From Lineus longissimus (lineage: Eukaryota; Nemertea; Pilidiophora; Heteronemertea; Lineidae), in the NCBI RefSeq assembly GCF_910592395.1, contig NC_088323.1, positions 8,682,001 through 8,746,000 of the forward strand: 64,000 bases of DNA. The letters run 5' to 3'. Of this stretch, positions 25,501-33,120 are shown in pieces. Below the pieces are notes generated by a model, which had not been told where the DNA came from, searched no databases, and saw only the letters and a program-made list of their open reading frames with translations. The position numbers and the translations under genes are program-made. The stretch's first letter is position 1. Each line of letters starts with the position of its first letter.

Positions 25501-28016
25501 GTGCCCGAATGGCTCGACTAAATGACGTAATTTGTTTTTGTAGAGTAAATCAATTCTTCATATCAACATTAGCTCATAAAATCATCCGTGTCCAGGAAGA
25601 TCTATTAGGCGGCCAATTGATTTCTGATCGCATCAGGGTAAATGGTTATGTAGACTGGAAGTCGCCCTTTTTACCGATTCAATAATGCCATGAATATGCC
25701 AAGTGTCAAAACATTATTTACATCTTATTTGCATGTCGAACGTTATTCGTTGACCAATCGAATATGTTTTAGCTCAACATGACACCAGGGGTAGCGCAAG
25801 TGACCATACGAGCGCGCAATGACCCCTTGGTAAACGAGGTTGCAACTATACCACCACCCGCCATGTTTTAAATGCCCTCATATATGATAGACCACCTCCC
25901 TTTGTAGGTGGCGCTGTCATTCAACATTTCAGAAGCCGACACGACAACAACTCTCAATGGATTCCAATGTAAGTGCTCGTTCCTGTCCTCCGACATGTAC
26001 ACGGGCCACAATCGAAGCATTCCCAACGTACATGCAGTGTACAACTTGCGACAGGCCCTGTCCAAAACATGGCACGGCTCCTGAATTGGTGAGCGACAGC
26101 GCCACCTACAAAGGGAGGTGGTATATCATATCAGCGGGCGTTTAAAACATGGCGGACAGTCCTTTAAAACATTGAAGATGGTAGTTGCTATAGTCGCACG
26201 ATGGCGCGGCTTCCTTTTTTTAAAACATGGTGCAGGCTCTTTTTATGGAGACAATTCAGCTTTAATGAATGTAAAGGTGTTTCTAAATTTTGGTGAGACG
26301 TACTAACCTTTTCGAGTAATTATGCATCATACACCCAAAAGGCTGCCACGTTTCCCCATAAAATCTTCCATACTCGAGTAGTCTCCGACACGAGTCGTTC
26401 CCTAGATAGGAAGATACGAAAATGAAAGAATATACATGTACACCCTTGTCGGAAAGTTTAAGAACACCAGTTTTTTTTACAATTTTCTCAAAAACTACTG
26501 GACCAACTTGAACCAAAGTTTTATCATATCTGGATAAGCTTCTTGGGTATCATTTACAACAGGTTTGGTTTTTATAGTCAATTAGAGGCATGTTTTTAAA
26601 ACGTATTTGTCTGCAGATTTTTCTGCCGTTTTTTTTTGCAATATCATCTGGACACAATAACCAAAGCAACTTTAAGAACAGTTTGTTGTTAAAAGATTGT
26701 TGCAAAGCAATTTTTTGAGGTTTTTGTCAAAAAATACTCCCAATTGCTATGACTTTTCAGCAAATCTCGAAATGACCCCTCGGACCGACTTGCTTACTGG
26801 CATTGTCTGTCTGGGAGTTTGGTAACTCGTGTAACTGAACAGTGTCCTACCACAGTGTGTGGGCTGAACAGGTCAGGACAAGGCAATTGGAACGATTCAA
26901 AAGTGTTTTACATGATGGAGTTCTTGTCATACTGAAGAAGTTTTGGTTGCTATACCCAATTCAATCGCAAGCGAACTCATGTCCTGTGTATTTCGGCAAC
27001 AAGCTAGGTCACTAAACCCTATGCCCCTGATTGCTGTTCATTGCAGACCATGCCTTTACAGTTAAAAGTAATAATTTGTTCCTGGGCTTTGGTCATTTTT
27101 CAGGCTTAGTTTTAGAAAAAACTTCTTGCCTGTGGTGGATGTTTACAGTAGAAAGAAACAGCACTGCAATTGGCTTGGCCTGTTGTCTGTGGTGAGGTAA
27201 TCTGACATGGGTTGAGGCCCTGACCCAAATGCACATCATATTGTTAGATGTGGTCTCGTAATCTGACATGGGGTGAGGATTTGACTGGAGTGCACATCAA
27301 TGATTGTGACCAATAACCACTGTAATGATCATTGGGCTAGTGTCAAAAGGTGTCATCTGGGCCAGCAAAATATCATTAAGAAAATGGCAAAAAACTATAT
27401 CTTTTTCTTTAAAACCTTTGATCAAACTTACTATTTTTTGCTAGAAATTGCTTTTAGTTAATGTGTTCAGATGATGTTGCAAAAAATGGCAGAAAAATCT
27501 ACAGACAAAAAAGTAAAAAAAAAACACATGCCTCTGGAAAAAGGTCCATAACGTTTTTACCCAATTGACTATAAAAAACAAAGCTATTGTTAATTACACA
27601 CAATAAGTTTATCCAGATATGATAAAACTTTGGTTCCAGTTGGCCTCCTAGTTTTTGAGAAAATTGTAAAAAAAAGTGTCCTTAAACTTTCCGACAAGGG
27701 TGTACATCGTATTCGAAATAAACTATTGAATTAGGCACCGATGCTATTTTTTATGGCAACCTGGAAGATTGCCTAAATGAACCAAAGAAGCATAATTCAC
27801 CTTTCCAAATAAGTCTGTGCGTGCACGTTATGGTAACCAAAGCTTCACTTCCATTGATTAATATTGTGTACAGCAATAACGACGCTTTCAATACGTACGG
27901 TAAATGTATGTTTGGAATCCGTGATGAAATGATATTAGCGTTACCACCACACACACTGCCACAAATTGGGCATACTTCACGTTAAAAAAGCGTTTGGTTG
28001 CTTGACACGTAGTCAT
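10479..28016 (-). CDS. CASD1: CASD1, sialate O-acetyltransferase (18 exons, 3' end not found)
   Basis: Eighteen exons on the minus strand join in phase to give 709 codons that align end to end with human CASD1 up to about residue 700 of 797. The family is a Golgi membrane enzyme that moves acetyl from acetyl-CoA to position 9 of sialic acid. Order: short N-tail and signal-anchor helix (exon 1), luminal SGNH/GDSL-type domain (exons 2-7) with the Ser in FVGDSRIRNLF (exon 3) and Asp/His in RDGIH (exon 7), then a multi-helix acyltransferase-like membrane part (exons 9-18) with the conserved QTDEWKGWMQL in exon 11. All exons have AG acceptors and GT donors. Coordinates are given exon by exon below. 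No frameshift or stop was seen, so the gene looks functional. The final ~100 residues are either left of this window or missed. A Polinton lies ~0.5 kb upstream of the start codon. Confidence 0.93.
11253..11330 (-). CDS. CASD1: CASD1 exon 17
   Basis: 78 bases, acceptor CATTTCAG, donor GTAAGT. SYAILVSFCHTKEECNRIHP aligns with TYSIWASSCKNKAECNELHP of human. Confidence 0.94.
11744..11884 (-). CDS. CASD1: CASD1 exon 16
   Basis: 141 bases, acceptor CATTTCAG, donor GTAAGT. Two hydrophobic segments around LKKLKVLTDSEENMLFSK. Confidence 0.88.
12765..12869 (-). CDS. CASD1: CASD1 exon 15
   Basis: 105 bases, acceptor CTTTCCAG, donor GTGAGT. Matches EKIFSLWPLSKCFELKGNVY and the following EWW..R.RLDRY with EKIFLLPPIRTLFVLG and EWMFRLQLDRY. 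Confidence 0.94.
13089..13168 (-). CDS. CASD1: CASD1 exon 14
   Basis: 80 bases, acceptor CATTCCAG, donor GTAAGT. Membrane helix VKLVILIMAVSGMFLTS; ends phase 0. Confidence 0.88.
14109..14265 (-). CDS. CASD1: CASD1 exon 13
   Basis: 157 bases, acceptor TTTTAG, donor GTAAGC. VLFRLNLLTVCLCFTMNRSY then HYYFVPLISFWFLVI. Ends phase 1. Confidence 0.94.
14826..14945 (-). CDS. CASD1: CASD1 exon 12
   Basis: 120 bases, acceptor TTATTATAG, donor GTTGGT. Encodes IYMHIRVLVAAYLFLSGYGH and FSFFWNKG. Confidence 0.95.
15005..15125. repeat. short imperfect tandem repeat in CASD1 intron 11
   Basis: A ~50-base unit with TTCAGCATTGGGTGG and TACAATTTTCTTCGAC is present about two and a half times. No coding content. 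Confidence 0.6.
15477..15675 (-). CDS. CASD1: CASD1 exon 11
   Basis: 199 bases, acceptor GTTTCAG, donor GTAAGT. One membrane helix then the hallmark DQTDEWKGWMQLIILIYHIT. Ends phase 0. Confidence 0.95.
16067..16190 (-). CDS. CASD1: CASD1 exon 10
   Basis: 124 bases, acceptor CATTCAG, donor GTAAGA. A Lys/Asp-rich loop followed by ALAKLGLIMMYFFICDR, near identical to KLGLIMAYFYMCDR of human. Ends phase 2. Confidence 0.94.
16520..16590 (-). CDS. CASD1: CASD1 exon 9 (second membrane helix)
   Basis: 71 bases, acceptor TTTTTTGCAG, donor GTCAGT. Completes the membrane helix begun in exon 8 (CCLHFSLMWMYRK). Ends phase 1. Confidence 0.85.
17425..17546 (-). CDS. CASD1: CASD1 exon 8
   Basis: 122 bases, acceptor TTTTTCAAG, donor GTAAAA. 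DMQMIVNVHCNK and the paired Cys in GTCCRG match NVYCNK...GSCCQ of human. Ends phase 2. Confidence 0.92.
18052..18160 (-). CDS. CASD1: CASD1 exon 7 (catalytic Asp-His)
   Basis: 109 bases, acceptor TTTTCTAG, donor GTAGGT. RDGIHI supplies the D-x-x-H of the catalytic triad (DGLH in human). Ends phase 0. Confidence 0.9.
18381..18470 (-). repeat. tRNA-like SINE head (or tRNA pseudogene)
   Basis: On the minus strand, CAGTGGCCAGCGCG resembles a tRNA box A and GGTTTCGAGTCCAGG a box B (GGTTCGANTCC with one extra T), ~35 bases apart. The arms do not fold as a good tRNA. It lies in CASD1 intron 6-7 context, between exons 7 and 6. Confidence 0.45.
18998..19088 (-). CDS. CASD1: CASD1 exon 6
   Basis: 91 bases, acceptor TGTTTCAG, donor GTAAGT. 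Continues the split Asp codon into DPVEYYYLSG and ends DRYNDAADHV, phase 2. Confidence 0.9.
19488..19611 (-). CDS. CASD1: CASD1 exon 5
   Basis: 124 bases, acceptor GCTTTCAG. Encodes NSTVLEYYRSNLTQIVPYID and TTKVIWRIQ. The donor is a weak GTTGTT; ends phase 1. Confidence 0.88.
20202..20321 (-). CDS. CASD1: CASD1 exon 4
   Basis: 120 bases, phase 0 at both ends; acceptor ATTTTCAG, donor GTGAGT. Begins DFLWRQFP and ends ARPSLIVTGVAIHSI, matching the DFLW...HVIVAGAATWSI region of human CASD1. Confidence 0.92.
20590..21605. repeat. diverged repeat array, block A, with GACGAC tail (CASD1 intron 3)
   Basis: Three copies of a ~300-base unit share GGCCAATTTACGCCATT, then TTGACCTCTGTGACCTTGAAAAG and GTAGGTCAAA; key starts are near 20625, 20939 and 21240. 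The block ends in a GACGACGGACGA microsatellite (21536-21577) and ACTCCCC...GTGAGCCAAAA. The same arrangement is seen in block B at 24.3-25.1 kb. It is non-coding and looks like a SINE-like or satellite-like family. Confidence 0.8.
21864..22044 (-). CDS. CASD1: CASD1 exon 3 (catalytic Ser)
   Basis: 181 bases, acceptor ACCAG, donor GTGAGT. Contains KIVFVGDSRIRNLFYEFSAL; the Ser of GDS is the SGNH-type nucleophile. Ends phase 0. Confidence 0.94.
22640..23148 (+). pseudogene. pogo/Tigger-type transposase remnant (DDE_1)
   Basis: Broken plus-strand frames match the C-terminal half of pogo-like transposases. TMGLAIGSNGEKPPV (from ~22756) matches the T...NGEK.PP strand that follows the first Asp. 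After a stop and frame change, ILILVDRFRPHHADEF (from ~22971) holds the second Asp in the position of the LL..D...H motif. TSLVQPLDLTIMRGLKALIR then matches the S.IQP.DQG.I..FK motif, with the D of QPLD as the third acidic residue. Several stops and a shortened middle show that it is dead. Confidence 0.75.
23149..24289. other. intron sequence of CASD1, no gene recognised
   Basis: Short plus-strand frames at 23203-23391 and 23558-23866 have no recognised domain; the first may be the tail of the pogo pseudogene. The rest is AT-rich. Confidence 0.45.
24290..25115. repeat. diverged repeat array, block B, with GACGAC tail (CASD1 intron 2)
   Basis: Same family as block A: TTTACGCCATTTGACCTCTG at ~24570 and ~24772, TGACCTTGAAAAGCAGGTCA and close variants, then a GACGACGGACGACGGAC microsatellite (25046-25078) and ACTCCCCTTCGTTGAGCCAAA. 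Orientation is the same as block A. Confidence 0.8.
25859..26154. mobile_element. MITE with ~60-base inverted ends (CASD1 intron 2)
   Basis: CGCCATGTTTTAAATGCCC and ACCACCTCCCTTTGTAGGTG at the left are matched inverted at 26093-26154 (CACCTACAAAGGGAGGTGG ... TTTAAAACATGGCG). The ~170 bases between are non-coding. It lies only ~150 bases from exon 2. Confidence 0.8.
26308..26401 (-). CDS. CASD1: CASD1 exon 2
   Basis: 94 bases, acceptor CTAG, donor GTTAGT. Encodes NDSCRRLLEYGRFYGETWQP then CMMHNY, the conserved Cys/Trp start of the luminal domain. Ends phase 2. Confidence 0.93.
26441..27702. mobile_element. Tc1/mariner-like non-autonomous element with long inverted repeats (CASD1 intron 1)
   Basis: The ends CACCCTTGTCGGAAAGTTTA and its reverse complement are exact and are flanked by TA (26439-26440 and 27703-27704), the Tc1/mariner target site. 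The inverted repeats extend ~250 bases (26441-26690 and 27455-27702) at high similarity. The 760-base interior holds no transposase frame. A short direct repeat, GTAATCTGACATGGG..., occurs twice at 27197-27300. Confidence 0.85.
27899..28016 (-). CDS. CASD1: CASD1 exon 1 (start codon, signal anchor)
   Basis: ATG at 28014-28016. 118 bases, ends phase 1 before GTACGT. The frame MTTCQATKRFFNVKYAQFVA is followed by the hydrophobic VCVVVTLISF, matching the short cytosolic tail and signal-anchor of CASD1. Confidence 0.85.
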
Positions 28017-28526
28017 ATCGAAATGAATCACTGCACTGTACCAGGTGCCAACTAAAGCCAACTAAATGTGTGCTTCTGAATGATTATTTCGACAGCTTGG
28101 ATTGGTAGATAACTAGAGGACTGGCGGCCTGGGAGCTTCGCTTGATGGATGGCGGAGAGTTATGCTTGATGAATGTGTGAGGATGTTATACATACTTTAA
28201 GTAATCAAAGCCGTCAAAATGCAGACAAATATCGCTAAATAAAGATATGGCAACACACTGGTTACGTTCCTAAACTAATAATAATCAGAGTACCTGGCTT
28301 TGAATAAGATATTCCGTTGATAAAGTGGTGAATTTAGATGCAGTTTACTTCAAAATATTTCAGGGAATTTAAGGATACGCCATTTTGACAGGAAATCACA
28401 TGACCAATTGACGTCATCTTCGCCTCGGTTCGGGATATCCTGAGGCGGCATTGGATTGTTGACGTTAAAATGTTCCTAACCACATCAAAATTACAGATAG
28501 TATCATGGCTAAAAAGCATCCTGCAA
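28017..28526. other. CASD1: CASD1 upstream region and presumed Polinton left boundary
   Basis: This ~510-base stretch separates the CASD1 start codon from the first Polinton gene and should hold the CASD1 promoter and 5' UTR. I saw no convincing TATA box and could not find the Polinton terminal inverted repeat here. Confidence 0.4.
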
Positions 28527-29354
28527 TTAGTGCAGAATATTTACAATCCCCCTAGATAAAATTACATCAACAACTCTATGCATCATGCACGTGTAGTGAA
28601 TCAGACTATTTTTACCGGTTAATTTCTTTTTGTTTCGAAATAAATTATCCCAGTTAAAAATCGCCAACACCGTTGTATTTTTATAAGGATACTTCCTCGT
28701 GGGTATTGGGTTTTCACAGGTTTCTGGTAAGAAATATGTTCTAATGTCAAGGTATACGCCTCCTTTGTACGAATTTATGCTAAAGTAATGTCCTCCTCCT
28801 AGATGCAACGATAAAGTTGTTTCATTTTCTTGTGATGGTGTCTTTGACAGTATTTCATTTATTGAATCCATGGACATGAGCAAATGCAACATTTGCAATT
28901 TATTCAATGCGACTCCTTTTTTCGTAGGCACCCATTTTGTTTCCTGCGAATTATCCTTAATTGAAACTTCCGCATATGACCGAAAATGAAAGAGCAATTG
29001 TTCCTTCCATTCCTTGATTTAGAAGAAACGATCTCTACCCAAATGTATTCTATACGGTAGACAAATCTCCTGCTGCTGACCACCTAGATGTTCTTTTTGT
29101 TGCTGCTGCTGCTTTGGCGTCAAGTCATTCTTGTTATCGTGATATTCTGGTTTATAATCCACGCCACTGTTACTGACAAATTGAAAGTCTATTTTTCGTT
29201 TCAAATTCGCGAGTCTTGGATCAGTCATCCCGGTCCCCCTTATTTTCCTCCGGCTTCGAGTCGTTTGACTTGGCACATCAGGCGGTGAGGTTGGCTTTCT
29301 CTTTCTCACTTCTGCTGGCGATTCAACGATAATTAGATCAGCAGGCGAAGACAT
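28527..29354 (-). pseudogene. PC4-like (transcription coactivator p15) protein, one internal stop
   Basis: One frame runs from ATG at 29354 to 28527, interrupted only by TAA at 29019-29021. The N-terminal ~100 residues are a Ser/Pro/Lys/Arg-rich, disordered tail with a poly-Gln run (KQQQQQKEHLGGQQQ). Two PC4-type single-strand-DNA-binding folds follow: the first begins YRIHLGRDRFF, is cut by the stop, and resumes to VPTKKGVALNKLQMLHLL; the second reads LHLGGGHYFSINSYKGGVYL, DIRTYF and IPTRK. This matches the G..R...V.E.KG...DIRE...P..KGI.L pattern of PC4. The role would be DNA binding in transcription or replication. The second fold is degraded after IPTRK. Confidence 0.75.
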
Positions 29355-29508
29355 TACGATTGCTCCTGCTCAGCCTATTGAAAACTCTGATGGTGTTTTT
29401 TTCCTCGCTCTAATTCCAATCTGTTCTCATGCAAAGGCTCTTAAATAATGATCGATCTCTGCGTATTGCACACTTTATCATACTTTAAATTGTTTATTCA
29501 AAAACACG

Positions 29509-30214
29509 TCACGGTCTTAGAAACACTTCATTGATAATGTCGCCTCTGCGTCCCGAGGTATTTATGATACGTAGGAGATTTGCTTGGACATTGCCCACAG
29601 CAGACGATGCTACTATGTCCGAATATACAAAAAATTTGTACCAACCCCTGTCTATATTAATCACACGCGATGAAGTAAACGTTTTCTTCTCCGGCTGTAA
29701 AGTGAGATTGTGATCGGTAGCCACATCTTCATTATTGAAATATGACACAAACTCACTCTTGTTAAAACCTAAAATCATTGAGAGATCATCTAATTTGACA
29801 GCAAAATCTAATCCAAGTATGATGGAGACTTTCTGAGTGAATTTATTGTATACGAAAGCCACATTTCCTGCATGATCTTTCTTTATTCCATTATTCAAAG
29901 CTTTTGTAAGTGCTGTGGGATGTTCATATTGTCCTGCATCAATTTCACTCCCAATACACACACCATCGGGTAGGTAATATTTGAACGTTATAAAATGCAT
30001 TTGGATAGTGAATTTCGGATAAGGCACATTCCCATTCACCTTGCAATCTAACCATCTCCCTCAATCTCACCTTAAAATCACTCTGAGTATTCCCGGGATG
30101 AATATCCATATTTGAGTTGGTCGGTAAGGTGAGATAAAAATATTTTCTGTTGGCATACATTTTCGTAGTCTTTTCTTTATCAGTTAATGTGCGAGATCTT
30201 TTACATTTACCCAA
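29509..30214 (-). pseudogene. Polinton structural-type protein (LTLPSN family), frameshifted
   Basis: Two overlapping frames (29945-30214 and 29509-30039) form one gene with a frameshift between ~29945 and 30039. The first holds the family signature: KYFYLTLPTNSNMDIHPGNT, then GEWECALSEIHYPNAFYNV. The second continues with GQYEHPTALTKALNNGIKK and the LLRII segment. This protein accompanies capsid genes in invertebrate Polintons, and I infer a minor-capsid or virion role. It stops ~50 residues early compared with relatives as I recall them. An AATAAA lies just downstream at ~29490. Confidence 0.7.
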
Positions 30215-30398
30215 CTATTGAACGACTCCGGCCAATTTAGCCACTTGACGTACAGTTCTTTCCTAGCACCACTTCCACGTGTCTTGATCACCTTCTCTAT
30301 GTCATAACTACTGTATCTCCTTCATTGATTATGACCTTTTGCAATTCCTCTCTATTAAATCTCCCTTTTATGTTAGATGAATTTGAATCCGATATCTC

Positions 30399-30752
30399 TT
30401 ATACAACAGGACCTAAATAGACAATTTTAAGTATCTTGAAAACCTCATGACTCCAAGTAGGTAGGGATGATGGGTTGCTAAACTGATGACGGGTTTTACT
30501 TATTCTAACAAAATCCCCCACTTTCAATGCAGATAGTGTGCCAGAACCTGTTGGTTTCTTCTGCCGGGAACTCTTGTAATACAAACGCTGCCAAACATCA
30601 GCTTCGTTTTCCTTTGTCACCAAATTTTGGCTAGTTCCTATGCTCCTATGATAACTCTGATTATAACCTTTCACCAGTTTGGGTAAAGCGTCAACATATT
30701 TGCGTGTTCTATTAGCCGTTAGATACTCTGATGGGCGACTTGCATATCGCAA
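30399..30752 (-). pseudogene. Polinton integrase, C-terminal fragment
   Basis: The frame starts in the middle of a retroviral-type integrase: TANRTRKYVDALPKLVKGYN and SYHRSIGTS match the end of the catalytic core. KVGDFVRISKTRHQF and WSHEVFKI then match the C-terminal SH3/chromo-like part. The zinc-binding N-domain and the catalytic DDE residues are missing, and upstream sequence encodes an unrelated membrane protein. The element cannot insert itself with this copy. Confidence 0.85.
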
Positions 30753-30907
30753 CGAATCATGGCATTGGCTCCAAAACCAACTGTTCCAAATGCGAATAGA
30801 ATAGTACTAGCCGCAATGACTAGTACGTGTATCCTCTTTCTACTCATGACCTGATCATTCTCGATATATATTTCTTCCCGATCTCGTATGGGAGCTAACA
30901 AAGGCAT
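30719..30907 (-). CDS. small one-helix membrane protein
   Basis: ATG at 30905-30907, 62 codons, tail overlapping the integrase fragment. An acidic N-terminus (DREEIYIENDQ) and an RKR anchor precede one hydrophobic helix (VLVIAASTILFAFGTVGFGA). Polintons and related viruses often carry small membrane proteins. No family was recognised. The overlap with integrase remnants suggests the gene end has been moved by deletion. Confidence 0.45.
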   Translation of the reverse strand: MPLLAPIRDREEIYIENDQVMSRKRIHVLVIAASTILFAFGTVGFGANAMIRCDMQVAHQSI

Positions 30908-30953
30908 GCTGATAATATAATGAAGGTTTTGTTGATGTTGTCGTATGTCTCAC

Positions 30954-31472
30954 TCAGTCACTTATTTCGATAAGGAGAACTACGCTATCGGCTTCCTCTC
31001 TCATCGCTTTTATGCTCTTTCCACCGGTAATGATAATTTTACCTCGCTTTGTGATTGAGAAGTGTAGTCCATTTTGCCTAAACATCACAGTTGGAAATAT
31101 TTCTGGCTCAAATGAGGCGTTTGGAAGGAATCTAGATATGGTTTTTAGATTCAATGACCTCTTTAGATTTCTAACTCCTGTCATAGTCTGCACTTTGAAA
31201 TTCGTAATTTTGACATCATTATAAGACATTTTCTGCAATAGGCGAGCATACTGGCGAATATGTTTTCTACTTTCATCGATGGATCTCGAACCTGCATGGA
31301 CTATTTTACCATTTTGAAACAGTAATGCACTTCCAATAATCTTCGGGTGTCTCCAATTCAATCTACTGATTTTTTTCGGATTATAAATTGCATTCGCTGT
31401 ATTATGACAAAAATTCCTCAAATTCAGAACACAATTTAAATCGGCTGTGGATACAACATTTACAATTTTCAT
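30954..31472 (-). CDS. TATA-binding-protein-like protein
   Basis: ATG at 31472, 172 codons, no internal stop. The whole product spans the two-lobed TBP core. Lobe 1: IVNVVSTADLNCVLNLRNFC, then IYNPKKISRLNWRHPKIIGS, ALLFQNGKIVHAGSRS and RQYARLLQKM. Lobe 2: ITNFKVQTMTG, then FEPEIFPTVMFRQNGLHFSI and KRGKIIITGGKS. These line up one to one with human TBP landmarks (NIVSTVNLGC, YNPKRFAAV, ALIFSSGK, KYARVVQKL, YEPELFPGLIY, SGKVVLTGAK). The N-terminal extension of cellular TBP is absent. It lies between the LDDEM gene and the membrane-protein gene, in the same direction, 46 bases from the latter. Likely job: recruit host polymerase to viral-type promoters. DNA-contact residues differ from cellular TBP in several places, so DNA binding is inferred. 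Confidence 0.88.
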   Translation of the reverse strand: MKIVNVVSTADLNCVLNLRNFCHNTANAIYNPKKISRLNWRHPKIIGSALLFQNGKIVHAGSRSIDESRKHIRQYARLLQKMSYNDVKITNFKVQTMTGVRNLKRSLNLKTISRFLPNASFEPEIFPTVMFRQNGLHFSITKRGKIIITGGKSIKAMREEADSVVLLIEISD

Positions 31473-31527
31473 CTTTAAATGATGGACAGCATGAACAATA
31501 TGACGATTATGGTATCAGAGAATTGTT

Positions 31528-32608
31528 TTATTCAAAACAAGCTAAATTTACACAACATGTGCCAGCATGTCCACGCATTATTTTGAACCTTACAACAAAA
31601 GGAATAATTATCCAAATATATTCCAATAAATATAAACATTCTTTCAGCCCTAAGGTCAACAATAACTTTCTATGAAGCCCTTTATTAATAGCAGTCTGTG
31701 GAAAAAAAACCCATTGGTTTAAGGAAACAGCTAATATTGAATCCAATTGTGGGGCTACTTTCAAATCGCGTACTCTTGCCTGTTGTCGCTTGTTGGTGAT
31801 TTTAGCCAGAGGGACACTAGAGTCGCTCAAAGCTTGTAAAACATCGGACATTCCAAGTGGATCTTTTTCAGTCGATTTATTGCTATATGAAATTTTCATT
31901 AACGAATTGAAATGATCTACTACTAGTCCACTGTACCCGTGGTCGCCATCAATCAATACATTTAATACAAACCTTTTCTTCACAATTTGATTCCGAACAA
32001 AAATCGATCACCAAGCTGTGTGTGAACGCGCAACAGCTTTTGACTGAAGTGACAGGGCTCGAAACGTCGCATTGTAACGTCTCTTTTCCTTTGTAGATCA
32101 TGTTCTCATTCTTGTACCAACTCAATAAGTGGTTCTTGGTCTTTAACATTTTAATGATAGTCTGCTTTTTTCTGTTTTTCGCGGATATATTATCAATGAT
32201 TAGCTGATCAACAGGGTTATAGTCGTCGCTGGCAAATTCGTTATCTTGGTGTTCTGTTTTTCTGGCATTATCTTCAACCCCTTGTTTCTCACCTTCAACT
32301 TTCTGTGGATTGGCTACGCTGAGTTGTGTTGTATCCTTATCAAATAATTCATGATTCCTCGCTATCGTTTCAGTTGTTCCTTTTTTCATTTTGCTTAACA
32401 TAGCCATAAACCTTTGCAATGTATCGTTGTAAAGTTTTGATTTTTCTTCCACACTTATATCTTGACGTGTCAGTATAGCATTCATTTCATCGTCTAGACT
32501 TACAACTTCATTTTTTTCAATTGGTGCCGTTATATGTTTGAATTCTCTTCCTTGTCTCTGTGTAAACTGGTGTTCGGGAACCAAAATCATTTTTCTCGTA
32601 TTCTGCAT
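31528..32608 (-). pseudogene. conserved Polinton protein (LDDEM...LYNDTLQRF family), frameshifted
   Basis: The first frame (31949-32608, ATG at ~32608) has the family start MILVPEHQF, then LDDEMNAILTRQDISVEEK and SKLYNDTLQRF, a charged middle, and SWYKNENMIYKGKE. The second frame (31528-31983) resumes with GLVVDHFNSLMK, DPLGMSDVLQALSDSSVPLA and the tail. Relatives that I recall from other invertebrate Polintons carry both parts in one chain, so one frameshift lies between ~31949 and 32060. Function is unknown. A coiled-coil-like LYN-LQRF helix suggests a core or scaffold protein. Confidence 0.7.
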
Positions 32609-32691
32609 CTTGAAAAGCTGTTAACTTCTTAATTACACAGGTCTAGTAATCCGAACAAACCCGTTAATATAGGATTTAATAAGATGTTGAA

Positions 32692-33015
32692 TCATCCGTT
32701 TTGTATGACTACTTCGCGTTTATGTTTTAACGGCAGACTTTTATCAATAAGTGTGTGTATCCACTTTTTATGCCGTTTCAGTTTCCTTTTATCATTATCG
32801 AAATGTTCAATATTACCCCTTAGGGAATTGGCACACACCTCACTCAAGGTTTTTATAAGTGCTGGATGACAATGTTCAATTAGTCCTCTCCGCTGATGCA
32901 TTCCTTTACACCCCGCAAGTACGTGCGGATGTGGAAGGTATTTTCTAACCTTGTGTAGTTTATGTTTAGAGTGATTCTGCAGTTCATCACCGTTTGAACG
33001 TTTTGCTTTTCCCAT
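32692..33015 (-). pseudogene. small basic Polinton protein, truncated by a stop
   Basis: ATG at 33015, 107 codons, very rich in Lys, Arg and His (KRHKKWIHTLIDKSLPLKHK). This pattern, HPALIKTLSEVCANSLRGNI followed by KRKLKRHKK and KREVVIQNG, matches a short basic protein found beside the ATPase in many invertebrate Polintons, possibly DNA-condensing. A TGA at 32689-32691 falls where relatives continue with a Gly-rich hydrophobic tail. The same frame stays open for 18 more codons and reads hydrophobic, so I think the stop is a recent single-base change. Confidence 0.65.
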
Positions 33016-33120
33016 AATTAGAGAATAGCCTCATCTCTCTCTCTCTCTCCTGCTCTTGCTTTTGAAATAATCTCAAAGATTGATTCCTTTTATAGATTTT
33101 TTTGTAAGATTGAATTGTCA

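Noticed and set aside
29088-29288. Plus-strand 66-codon frame with Leu-rich start
   Set aside because: Antisense of the poly-Gln part of the PC4-like gene.
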